Shown here piece after piece: positions 52,421 to 60,134 of a stretch of 64,000 nucleotides of DNA. Numbering within the stretch: the stretch's first letter is position 1; the number at the start of each line of letters is the position of its first letter. The position numbers and the translations under genes were made by a program. This DNA is from Malaciobacter halophilus (lineage in GTDB: Bacteria > Campylobacterota > Campylobacteria > Campylobacterales > Arcobacteraceae), in contig NZ_NXIF01000027.1 in the NCBI RefSeq assembly GCF_002837275.1, forward strand, positions 1-64,000, given 5' to 3'. The notes beneath the pieces are model-generated. The model was given only the letters and a program-made list of their open reading frames with translations, did not search any database and was not told where the DNA came from.

Positions 52421-53383
52421 TTGAAACAAAGAGTCTTTTTGTGGATAGAAGATTATCTCTTCTATCCAAACACTTTTCAAAAAATTATTTCTTTTCTCTT
52501 GTTGCCTTTTACTTTAGTATATCTTTTTATAATATTATTAAAAAGAGGAGTAGCGAAGCCTCAAGATTTTGACATACCTGTAATTAGCATAGGTAACTTA
52601 ATTGCTGGGGGAAGTGGAAAAACTCCTTTGACAATTGAGTTAGTTAAAAATATAAATGATGCTTGTGTAATACTTAGGGGATATGGCAGGAAATCAAAAG
52701 GACTTTATGTTGTATCAAAAAAGGGTAAAATTCTTGAAGATATAGAAGTAAGTGGTGATGAAGCTATGCTTTTAGCAAATGCTCTTTGTAATGCTACTAT
52801 TATTGTAAGTGAGAATAGAGTTGATGGTATTAAAAAAGCTAAAGAGTTAGGTTGTAAAGTTGTATTTTTGGATGATGGTTTTTCAAAATATAACATAAAT
52901 AAATTTGATATATTAATTAAGCCTAAAGATGAACCTACAAATATATTTTGTTTACCAAGTGGTGGATATAGAGAACCAAAAATGTTTTACTCTTTTGCAC
53001 AAATTGTTTTACAAGAAGGGAAAAGCTTCAAAAGGTTTGTTTCATATAGTTTAAACGAAAAAAGAGTAAATGTTTTACCCCATAAACTACTTTTAGTTAC
53101 AGCTATATCAAAACCAAAAAGATTATTAGATTATCTTCCAAAAGATGTAAAAATGGTTGCTTTTGAAGACCATCACACCTTTACAAAAGAGGAGATAGAA
53201 AAAATTAAAAATGAGTATAAAGATTACTCTTTAATTACTACGCAAAAAGATTATGTCAAATTAAAAAAGTTTAATTTGACAAATGTATACTTAATGAATT
53301 TAGAGTTACAACTTGATAATAAGCATATAGATTTTTCACTAATGAATGAATATATAAATAGTTATAGGAAAATAAATGAATAA
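52421..53383 (+). CDS. lpxK: tetraacyldisaccharide 4'-kinase LpxK
   Basis: 320 residues with a TTG start. An N-terminal membrane helix (about 22-42) is followed by the family Walker-A region I-S-I-G-N-L-I-A-G-G-S-G-K-T-P near residue 55, R-G-Y-G-R-K-S-K-G, S-G-D-E-A-M-L-L near residue 108 and F-L-D-D-G-F near residue 150. It phosphorylates the lipid A precursor at the inner membrane. The next gene overlaps its end by eight bases. Confidence 0.94.
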   Translation: MKQRVFLWIEDYLFYPNTFQKIISFLLLPFTLVYLFIILLKRGVAKPQDFDIPVISIGNLIAGGSGKTPLTIELVKNINDACVILRGYGRKSKGLYVVSKKGKILEDIEVSGDEAMLLANALCNATIIVSENRVDGIKKAKELGCKVVFLDDGFSKYNINKFDILIKPKDEPTNIFCLPSGGYREPKMFYSFAQIVLQEGKSFKRFVSYSLNEKRVNVLPHKLLLVTAISKPKRLLDYLPKDVKMVAFEDHHTFTKEEIEKIKNEYKDYSLITTQKDYVKLKKFNLTNVYLMNLELQLDNKHIDFSLMNEYINSYRKINE

Positions 53384-53873
53384 TATATACTATTTAGAAG
53401 AAGAGATTTTAAATCACTATGATGGTGCAAAAGTTATAAAATCCTTATTGTGGAAACTTATGTATAAAAGAGTTCAAAAAAGATTAAAAAAATCAATAAT
53501 AACAGTTGAAAATGTTAGAAAGATTTTGCATAATTCTCATAATTCAATAGGGTGTACTATTGATGCACCTTTAAATTATGTGATGTTTAGAAATGAACCT
53601 ATTTGGTATTATGTTGAGGGTGAAAGAGAATACTATATTCCTTTGAGTATTGGTTTTGCAAATACAAAAGCCTCTTATGATATAGTACTAATCAATGGTA
53701 AATTAGATATTAGAGATAGTTCTATTAGAAGACTAAAACCAAAAGATAGGCTTAGCCATTCACCTGTTTTATCTGTAAAGAACTTTAAAATAATAGAGCA
53801 AAGTTTTAAACTATTATTAGCTCATATTGAAAAAGAAAATAAGTTATATGAAAAGAGTAAACCAAAGATTTAA
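53376..53873 (+). CDS. unknown 165-aa protein downstream of lpxK
   Basis: No signal peptide or membrane segment. A basic N-terminal helix (W-K-L-M-Y-K-R-V-Q-K-R-L-K-K) is followed by a mixed beta region with P-I-W-Y-Y-V-E-G-E-R-E-Y-Y-I-P-L-S-I-G and a C-terminal helix. No family recognised. The eight-base overlap with lpxK suggests co-translation. An 18-bp perfect palindrome (53863-53880) covers its stop codon and may act in termination of both converging genes. Confidence 0.55.
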   Translation: MNNIYYLEEEILNHYDGAKVIKSLLWKLMYKRVQKRLKKSIITVENVRKILHNSHNSIGCTIDAPLNYVMFRNEPIWYYVEGEREYYIPLSIGFANTKASYDIVLINGKLDIRDSSIRRLKPKDRLSHSPVLSVKNFKIIEQSFKLLLAHIEKENKLYEKSKPKI

Positions 53874-53882
53874 ATCTTTGAT

Positions 53883-55061
53883 TTACTTGATAATATGACC
53901 TACAAATTTAGACATATTATCTAAGATTTTACTTCCTTTTCTAAAGCCTAAACCACAAGCTTCATAAGCAAAAAATACTCCAGCTTGATAACTGTTTCCT
54001 TCACTATCTTTTGGAAGTTCTACATACTCTTGATATATTGGTTTATGACCTTCATAGTCACCTTTTGTTTCTTCATCAATAGTTCCATCTTCATTTATAA
54101 TTTTAGTATTTGCACCTTCTCTTCCAAAGCATCTTTTTTCAACTTGTTTTTTACCCTCTAAAGGTTCGAAAGAAGTCTCTAAAAGTAGTGGATGATTTGG
54201 ATATAAATCCCATAAAATTTTCATAAAACCTTTTGATTGGAACATCAAAGTATAAGCAGGATTAAAAATAATCGCTTTTCTATTTTCAATTATTTCTGTT
54301 AATAATAAAGCTAATTCACTTTCATCAATTGCAATATCTTCCCATGGTATTAGTTTGAACCAAAATTCAAAACTTTGTTCTTTTGCAAAAATACCATCAT
54401 CGCTAAATTCTACTTTATCAATATATTCAAAATCTGTATTAAAACCAGCTTCAGTTGCGATATGTTGAAGAAGTTTTGTAGTATTTTCATCTTCAGCAGA
54501 GCTTGCAATTGAAGAAAATAGTATTTTCCAACCTAGATTTTGATAATGTTCTTCAAATTTATCTATATCAGTATCAAGAGTAATTATTCTTTTAAAATTG
54601 TCTTTTAATGCTTCATAAACATTATTAAATTGGCTAGCTTCATCTAAATGATTTGCTTTTAATAAAGCCCATTGAATTATTGCTGTTTCAAAAAGCGAAG
54701 TTGGAGTATCTGCATTAAACTCTATTAGTTTTATTGGTTTTTCATCAATACCTCCAGCTAAATCAAATCTAGAGTATAAATGCCAATGAACATCATTTTC
54801 CCAAGACTCTTTAATAACATCAACTAAATTAAAAGGAATATTTATTTCATGAAACAGATTATTTTCTACTACATAATCTCCAGCTTCACAAAACATATCA
54901 TATAACTCATTACACGCTTCATAATAAGCTTCGGCTTCTTCAGGTGTAATTTGAACTACTTCATTTGCAATATATGAAGTCTCATCTTCATCTGTATGCC
55001 ATACAAAACCAATTGATTCTAAATACTCATTTGTTAGAGCTTGTAGTTTTTCTAATTTCAT
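53883..55061 (-). CDS. glutathionylspermidine synthase-like ATP-grasp protein (YgiC/YjfC type)
   Basis: 392 residues. The sequence follows the YgiC pattern: Y-I-A-N-E-V-V-Q-I-T-P-E-E-A-E-A-Y-Y-E-A near residue 28, R-F-D-L-A-G-G-I-D-E-K-P-I-K-L-I-E-F-N-A-D-T-P-T near residue 98, and the late L-E-T-S-F-E-P-L, K-R-C-F-G-R-E-G-A-N near residue 308. The amidase half of true glutathionylspermidine synthase is absent. Peptide-ligase chemistry is expected but the substrate is unknown. It follows the UPF0323 lipoprotein, as in E. coli ygiB-ygiC. Confidence 0.82.
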   Translation of the reverse strand: MKLEKLQALTNEYLESIGFVWHTDEDETSYIANEVVQITPEEAEAYYEACNELYDMFCEAGDYVVENNLFHEINIPFNLVDVIKESWENDVHWHLYSRFDLAGGIDEKPIKLIEFNADTPTSLFETAIIQWALLKANHLDEASQFNNVYEALKDNFKRIITLDTDIDKFEEHYQNLGWKILFSSIASSAEDENTTKLLQHIATEAGFNTDFEYIDKVEFSDDGIFAKEQSFEFWFKLIPWEDIAIDESELALLLTEIIENRKAIIFNPAYTLMFQSKGFMKILWDLYPNHPLLLETSFEPLEGKKQVEKRCFGREGANTKIINEDGTIDEETKGDYEGHKPIYQEYVELPKDSEGNSYQAGVFFAYEACGLGFRKGSKILDNMSKFVGHIIK

Positions 55062-55074
55062 GTTTGACCTTTAT

Positions 55075-55710
55075 TTATCCACCAAAAAATGAACTTGATG
55101 ATTTTCTTGTACTAGTAGATTTATTTCCAAAAAATCCACTTCTTTTTGTAGCACTTGATTTGTTGGCTGATGTAGCAGCTTTTTTAAATGAACTTTGAGA
55201 ACGGCTATAAGTTTGTGGAGATTTGTATTGAGTCTTTCTTTGGTTTTGATAGTTTTGATTATTAAATAGTTTATTTCCAATCCATGATCCAATCATCGCT
55301 CCAGCAATTGATGATAATAAAACACCTCCAAGTCCCATACTTCCACTTGACATTTCAGGGTTTGTAAGAGCAGATGTTCCTGCATCTATTTTTGCTGCTT
55401 CTTCTTTTACTAATTTATCAATCTCTTGTTGTGTTAATATTCTTTCAGTTCCATCAGGTTTTCTAAGCACAATTGTAGTTTTATTAGCTGGGAACTCATC
55501 TACTATTGTATAACCACCTTTATTTGGTAACTCTTCAATTACTACAAATGCGTTTTGTTTTTGAGAAGCATCAGTAAAAGCACCATTTTGTGTTTGTTGT
55601 TGTTCATTTGTTTTTTCTTGACAACCAACAAGTCCAGTTACTAAAAGTGCTCCAAGACCTCCAACCATAGCATAGTCGGATATTTTTTTAATGTGACTTT
55701 TCTTTTTCAA
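55075..55710 (-). CDS. UPF0323 family lipoprotein
   Basis: 211 residues. A twin-basic N-terminus leads into a hydrophobic segment with the lipobox L-V-G-C-Q near residue 30. A Gln-rich linker follows, then F-V-V-I-E-E-L-P-N-K-G-G-Y-T-I-V-D-E-F-P, a glycine-zipper-like hydrophobic patch (A-G-A-M-I-G-S-W-I-G) and a long Ser/Lys/Phe-rich tail ending F-F-G-G. These match the UPF0323 lipoproteins of Campylobacterota. It starts an operon with the ATP-grasp gene. Confidence 0.8.
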   Translation of the reverse strand: MKKKSHIKKISDYAMVGGLGALLVTGLVGCQEKTNEQQQTQNGAFTDASQKQNAFVVIEELPNKGGYTIVDEFPANKTTIVLRKPDGTERILTQQEIDKLVKEEAAKIDAGTSALTNPEMSSGSMGLGGVLLSSIAGAMIGSWIGNKLFNNQNYQNQRKTQYKSPQTYSRSQSSFKKAATSANKSSATKRSGFFGNKSTSTRKSSSSFFGG

Positions 55711-55888
55711 GTTTATAATCCTTTTACAATCATATAGTTTTAAAAGTGAGTGTATAATACTAAATAGTTTCTATAAAATAGATGAAGGGGAAAATAGCGA
55801 AATTTTTTTCTTATAATAAAGGATATATTTCTAAGATTAAAACTCTTATGTTATAATTGCGCGATTAAAATATGAAGGTTTTCAATTA

Positions 55889-57367
55889 ATGAATAGTAAT
55901 GAAGTAAAAACACAAAAATTTATTATAAAGTTTTTTCCAGAAGTTATGATTAAGGGCCAAAAAGCCAAAAGACAAATGGTTGCTCAAATTTATAATAATG
56001 TAAGAACTTTAGTAAAAAGAGTATCTGAAGATATTACATTGAAAAAATTTTTTGATAAAGTAGAAGTAGTTTGTCCTGTACAAGTAGTACCTGAAATAAG
56101 ACAAATATTAGTAGAAACACCAGGAATAGAGCAAGTTTTAGAAGCTATACAAATTGATGATATTAATACTTTAGATGAAATAAAAGTAAAAGTAAATGAC
56201 TTAATGGCAAAAGAAATAATTGGTAAAACTTTTGTTGTAAGAGCTAAAAGAACTGGTGAACACGATTTTAAATCAACAAATATTGAACAAACTGTTGGTG
56301 GATATATGCTTGCAAATAATGAAACAAAAGGTGTTGATTTAAGGAATGCAGAAGTAACTATAAATATAGAATTAATTAATAACCAATTAAATATTATTAC
56401 TTTAAAACATAAAGGTTTAGGTGGATTTCCTTTAGGAACACAAGGAAGTATTCTTTCTTTGATGTCAGGTGGATTTGATTCAACAGTTGCAAGTTATATG
56501 ACTATGAAAAGAGGAGTTAAAACACACTTTATTTTCTTTAATCTTGGTGGAATAGCTCATGAAATAGGAGTAAAACAAGTAGCATATTATTTATGGAAAA
56601 GATTTGGTTCTTCTCATAGAGTTTCATTTATTTCTGTTCCATTTGATGATGTTGTAACTGAAATTTTCAATTCAACAAGTGAACCTTATATGGGAGTAAC
56701 ACTTAAAAGAGTAATGTTAAAAGCAGCAGAAAAAGTAGCAAATGAGATGAAAATTGATGCACTTTTAACAGGAGAAAGTGTAGCTCAAGTATCAAGTCAA
56801 ACTCTAAGAAATCTAGCTTTAATTGACCAGTTTACAAATAAATTAGTGCTAAGACCACTTTGTACTATGAATAAACCAGAAATAATGGAAATAGCTGCGC
56901 AAATTGGTACTAAAAAGTTTGCAGAATCAATGCCTGAATATTGTGGAGTTATCTCTAAAGCACCAGTAACTCATGGTTCATATGAAAGAATGGAAAAAGA
57001 ATCAAGTAAATTTGATTATTCTGTGGTTGATAAAGCAGTTGAAAATAGACAAATTACAAATATTGATGAGATTATTGCTGATATATCTGAAATAGGGCAG
57101 ATGGAAGTGGTGTCAAATCTGGAAGAGACTAAGAAATATACAATAATTGATATCAGACAAGGTCAAGAGTGTATCAAAGTAGAAAATCAAGAAGTTTTAA
57201 AAATACCATTTTTTAATCTTAAAAAAGAGTTTAAAAAACTTCCACAAGACAAAGAGTACCTTTTTTACTGTGAAAAAGGAATACTAAGTCAATTACATGG
57301 ACAGTATTTAAGAGATGCTGAAAACTACACAAATATTAAAGTTTATAGACCTCAAGAATCAAAATAA
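55889..57367 (+). CDS. thiI: tRNA 4-thiouridine synthase ThiI (with rhodanese domain)
   Basis: 492 residues. A ferredoxin-like/THUMP N-terminus is followed by the PP-loop S-G-G-F-D-S near residue 192, G-V-I-S-K near residue 353 after the conserved Cys, and a C-terminal rhodanese domain (about 395-490) with its active-site Cys in F-Y-C-E-K-G near residue 462. It makes 4-thiouridine at tRNA position 8 and supplies sulfur for thiamine. It begins about 180 bases after the divergent UPF0323 gene and ends in a hairpin. Confidence 0.93.
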   Translation: MNSNEVKTQKFIIKFFPEVMIKGQKAKRQMVAQIYNNVRTLVKRVSEDITLKKFFDKVEVVCPVQVVPEIRQILVETPGIEQVLEAIQIDDINTLDEIKVKVNDLMAKEIIGKTFVVRAKRTGEHDFKSTNIEQTVGGYMLANNETKGVDLRNAEVTINIELINNQLNIITLKHKGLGGFPLGTQGSILSLMSGGFDSTVASYMTMKRGVKTHFIFFNLGGIAHEIGVKQVAYYLWKRFGSSHRVSFISVPFDDVVTEIFNSTSEPYMGVTLKRVMLKAAEKVANEMKIDALLTGESVAQVSSQTLRNLALIDQFTNKLVLRPLCTMNKPEIMEIAAQIGTKKFAESMPEYCGVISKAPVTHGSYERMEKESSKFDYSVVDKAVENRQITNIDEIIADISEIGQMEVVSNLEETKKYTIIDIRQGQECIKVENQEVLKIPFFNLKKEFKKLPQDKEYLFYCEKGILSQLHGQYLRDAENYTNIKVYRPQESK

Positions 57368-57372
57368 CCAAT

Positions 57373-57400
57373 AATTCAAAGGTTAAAATACCTTTGAATT
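57373..57400 (+). terminator. hairpin after thiI
   Basis: AATTCAAAGG, an eight-base loop, and CCTTTGAATT form a perfect 10-bp stem five bases past the thiI stop, followed by ATATTGTAT, so only a weak T-run. Confidence 0.65.
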
Positions 57401-57818
57401 ATATTGTATAGATAGTTGTTATATTTATAGTGATAATGAAACTACTGCATTAAGTGAAAGAATTGAACATTTTAAAGAAATCATTAGAAAAATAAAAGAG
57501 ATTTTTTAATATCTCTTTTATTTTAACCTAGATTGTCCAAACTTTTATGTCGCAAAGTACAAATTGTTGAACTTCCATATATTTGATTCATATTTGTTAT
57601 AATTTATCTTCATTTTTTATGTTCTATAGACTGTTGACAGATTAATAGTGATGTTTTTAGGATAAAAAACAATATAGTCTTACTTAAATTTTAAACAGGC
57701 TGAAGATGATGAAATAATAAAATCAGCTATAAAAAATTAGAACTAAAATAGTAAATAAGGAATAGGTAGAGTTAAAGCAGATATTTTTAAAATATGAAAA
57801 CTAAGGACATTTAATTCT
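57401..57818. other. non-coding stretch with short relics of coding sequence
   Basis: No intact gene is seen. A plus-strand frame ending at TAA 57507-57509 reads E-T-T-A-L-S-E-R-I-E-H-F-K-E-I-I-R-K-I-K-E-I-F and is followed at once by a terminator hairpin, as if it were the tail of a lost gene. A second tail, at 57684-57740, reads L-N-F-K-Q-A-E-D-D-E-I-I-K-S-A-I-K-N. Both lack starts. The region looks like decayed genes left of the restriction-modification island. Confidence 0.5.
57491..57522 (+). terminator. hairpin after a gene relic
   Basis: AATAAAAGAGAT, an eight-base T-rich loop, and ATCTCTTTTATT form a perfect 12-bp stem ending in TTAA. It directly follows the short relic ending at 57509. 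Confidence 0.55.
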
Positions 57819-58235
57819 TTAGGAATAAAGAGTTGTTTCTTCTTTTGCAAGTTTTCTAACTTTATTTATAATATCTAAATATTTATTCATACAATCCAAT
57901 TTAGTCCAACTAAGTAAAGTTGAATACCTTAGTTTTGAAATAACAATCCTATTCAAAGGGCAATGGGGAGGAGTATCAATTAATCCTAAATACCAAAAAT
58001 ATTTTAAGTATAAATTTATTAACTTTTGATAAACTCCAATTTTTAAATACTCTCCATTTTAAATGGAAGAATATTTCTTAGACCAAATAGAAAAATTTTT
58101 AATATTTTTCATATGATTCATATGATTTTCTTCTATCATATTAGAAGCATAAAAAATAGATATATTTTCTTGAACATAAATCTTTATTTCATTTCTAAAC
58201 TGACTTTTTATTTTTTCAATTTTATTAATATTCAT
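57819..58235 (-). pseudogene. disrupted gene of unknown family (one in-frame stop)
   Basis: The minus-strand frame from ATG 58235 to TAA 57819 encodes 138 codons but has a TAA at 58059-58061 (codon 59). Both sides read like ordinary protein: Y-V-Q-E-N-I-S-I-F-Y-A-S-N before the stop, and Y-L-G-L-I-D-T-P-P-H-C-P-L-N-R-I-V-I and L-L-S-W-T-K-L-D-C-M after it. The P-P-H-C-P motif is distinctive, but I cannot name the family. The upstream relic ends in a TGA that overlaps this ATG, so the two were once an operon. Confidence 0.6.
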
Positions 58236-58303
58236 TTTAATAAAAGAGTTTTAAAAGTAAGAATCCATGTTTCTTCATTAATAAACTTTTCTCTTAGTGC
58301 TGT
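58232..58303 (-). pseudogene. C-terminal relic of an upstream gene
   Basis: Reading the minus strand, 23 codons (A-L-R-E-K-F-I-N-E-E-T-W-I-L-T-F-K) end in TGA overlapping the ATG of the disrupted gene below (ATGA). The frame is closed by TAA just upstream at 58304-58306 and no start exists. The rest of the gene was probably lost when the restriction-modification genes entered here. Confidence 0.45.
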
Positions 58304-58378
58304 TTAACATTTTATCCAGTAATTTAAATTTGATTTATATTGTATTAAAGATTATATAAAATAACACTATCAAGATGT

Positions 58379-58404
58379 GACATATTGTCCGTTGATTATT
58401 TGTC
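58379..58404. promoter_or_regulatory. C-box-like operator pair of the regulator gene
   Basis: GACATATTGTC (58379-58389) is a perfect palindrome with a three-base centre, the layout of C-protein boxes. GATTATTTGTC (58394-58404) is a weaker second copy with one good half-site. They flank and cover the -35 region of the predicted promoter, so the C protein could activate or repress its own gene. Confidence 0.45.
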
Positions 58405-58420
58405 TACAATAATGTATTAT
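58392..58420 (+). promoter_or_regulatory. predicted promoter giving a leaderless C-regulator transcript
   Basis: TTGATT (58392-58397), 17 bases, TATTAT (58415-58420). A start site six to seven bases downstream would fall on the ATG at 58427. Leaderless transcripts are common for C genes of restriction-modification systems. No Shine-Dalgarno is visible before the ATG, which fits. Confidence 0.45.
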
Positions 58421-58426
58421 TTTCAA

Positions 58427-58657
58427 ATGAAAAAAGAAGAAAAACAATTATTACTAAATAATCTTGCTATCTCTATAAAAAAAAGAAGACTCCAATTAAA
58501 TATTTCTCAAGAAAAATTAGCTGAAAAATGCGGTTTTGATAGAACATATATAAGTATGTTAGAAAGAGCAAAAAGAAATCCTTCTTTTATCAATTTAGTG
58601 AAAATATCTAAAGGTTTAGAAATTGAGATTAATGATTTATTATCTTTGGAAAACTAA
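58427..58657 (+). CDS. XRE-family C-type controller protein of the restriction-modification system
   Basis: 76 residues from ATG 58427; earlier in-frame starts (ATG 58412, TTG 58385) are possible but overlap the predicted promoter. A helix-turn-helix of the XRE type spans about 10-65: I-K-K-R-R-L-Q-L-N-I-S-Q-E-K-L-A-E-K-C-G-F-D-R-T-Y-I-S-M-L-E and A-K-R-N-P-S. Length, motif and position before the endonuclease gene are those of controller (C) proteins, which delay endonuclease expression until methylation is complete. Confidence 0.85.
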   Translation: MKKEEKQLLLNNLAISIKKRRLQLNISQEKLAEKCGFDRTYISMLERAKRNPSFINLVKISKGLEIEINDLLSLEN

Positions 58658-58700
58658 ATATATTATATTTAAATATGATTAACAATTTAAGGACTTACCT

Positions 58701-60134
58701 ATGTCAAATAAAAATATTGCATTTAATATCTATATGGAATATATTGTTAAACACCCCAACTATGCAACACAACCTCATGCTTTCAATAAAAAAGGAGAAA
58801 TTACTTGGGTAAAAGCAAGTGGGCAAGATAGAATTGACCGGGCATTATGGTGGGATAAAAAGATCATTGAATTAGGTGTGACTAATAGAGCAGATGTGGC
58901 TAGAATACTTCATCCAAAGGAATTAAAGGGAAGAAAGCCATGTAGTGAATGTGGAAAAGTATTAAGTATTTTTTATATATACCCTTCCAAAAGTTTTTTG
59001 GAATACATAAATGATGAATTTAATCAGAATTATGTTATGTATGATAAAGATATTTATTCAATCATCCAAGATTTACTATCATTAAAAGTATCAGAACAAG
59101 ATATTATTAATTTTTTTGTTTATAGATTAAAAATTAAAGAAAGATTTCCATCAATAAAATTATTAGAAAACTATTTATATCATAATCACACACATGAAAC
59201 ACAAAAAGGGAAAATGTTTAGTCCTGGAGTAATGTCAAATCCTCCTGATAGGTTTGATGGATTCCATACATACAATGCATGTTGTAGAAAAGAAAAAGAT
59301 ACAGGAAGACATGATGACAATATGAAAAGTTATACAAGAGATAGAAGGGCATTTGTAAACTGGTCAGATGGAAACTTTACATTAGCCAATGCTATAATGG
59401 GAGAATATAATAAATATAAAACACTTGTAACTTGCCCTGGATGTAATACTCAGAAATTAATGACTGCAGATCATATTGGTCCAATCTCTCTAGGATTTTG
59501 TCATAGAAAAGAGTTTAATCCATTATGTAGTTCATGTAATAGTAAAAAAAATAAAAATATGTCATTAAAAGATGTTCAACAGTTAATTAATGATGAAAAA
59601 AAAGGTATTCAAGTCATTTCATGGCATTCTACTTATCTATGGGACAAATTAAAAAATAAAATTAAAACTGATACTGATGCAAAAAATGCAAGTTCAATTA
59701 TGCGTGAAAATATGCACTATATATTAACTTTATTTAATATCATAAATAAAGTTCCTCATGGTCGTAATTATCTTATGACAAAACTACATCCTGAATTTGT
59801 TAAGTTTAAATATAAAATCAATAATTTCACCCCCTTAAAAGAAATTGATGATAAAGACATAATTAAAACTATTTCTGAAGCAAAAACAAAAGTGAAAAGT
59901 GAAAAAAGATATATTGAGATTTGTTTTGAATCTCTTGGTGATTATGATAAAAAAGAAAATAGAATTTATAATAATATCATTATGAAAAAATATCAAAAAG
60001 AAATACATGCCTTACACCTTAGTTTAAATCAAGGTGTAGACTTTAATGATATTGAAAATGTAGTTTGTTTAATACTAAATTATATTGCTAGAGATTTAGA
60101 TATCAAGTTTAATAGTTCAGGAACATCAATTTGA
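58701..60134 (+). CDS. type IIS restriction endonuclease, Alw26I/Eco31I/Esp3I family (HNH)
   Basis: 477 residues. The N-terminal block (Y-I-V-K-H-P-N-Y near residue 14, I-D-R-A-L-W-W-D-K-K near residue 47) and a C-S-E-C-G-K-V-L zinc-type element near residue 77 resemble the Alw26I/Eco31I/Esp3I endonucleases. The HNH nuclease centre is C-P-G-C near 245, T-A-D-H-I-G near 257 and F-N-P-L-C-S-S-C-N-S-K-K near 273. Members recognise sequences containing GTCTC and cut outside them. The specificity here is not known. It has an AAGGA site, follows the C gene by 43 bases, and its 3' end overlaps the convergent m5C methyltransferase gene by 55 bases. Confidence 0.85.
   Translation: MSNKNIAFNIYMEYIVKHPNYATQPHAFNKKGEITWVKASGQDRIDRALWWDKKIIELGVTNRADVARILHPKELKGRKPCSECGKVLSIFYIYPSKSFLEYINDEFNQNYVMYDKDIYSIIQDLLSLKVSEQDIINFFVYRLKIKERFPSIKLLENYLYHNHTHETQKGKMFSPGVMSNPPDRFDGFHTYNACCRKEKDTGRHDDNMKSYTRDRRAFVNWSDGNFTLANAIMGEYNKYKTLVTCPGCNTQKLMTADHIGPISLGFCHRKEFNPLCSSCNSKKNKNMSLKDVQQLINDEKKGIQVISWHSTYLWDKLKNKIKTDTDAKNASSIMRENMHYILTLFNIINKVPHGRNYLMTKLHPEFVKFKYKINNFTPLKEIDDKDIIKTISEAKTKVKSEKRYIEICFESLGDYDKKENRIYNNIIMKKYQKEIHALHLSLNQGVDFNDIENVVCLILNYIARDLDIKFNSSGTSI

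Noticed and set aside
53863-53880. 18-bp perfect palindrome CAAAGATTTAAATCTTTG as a protein-binding site
   Set aside because: It covers the junction of two convergent genes and is more simply part of a terminator, although it lacks a proper loop and T-run.
58113-58307. Plus-strand 64-codon open frame
   Set aside because: It lies opposite the disrupted minus-strand gene, is almost all Phe/Ile/Tyr/Lys, and has no ribosome site.
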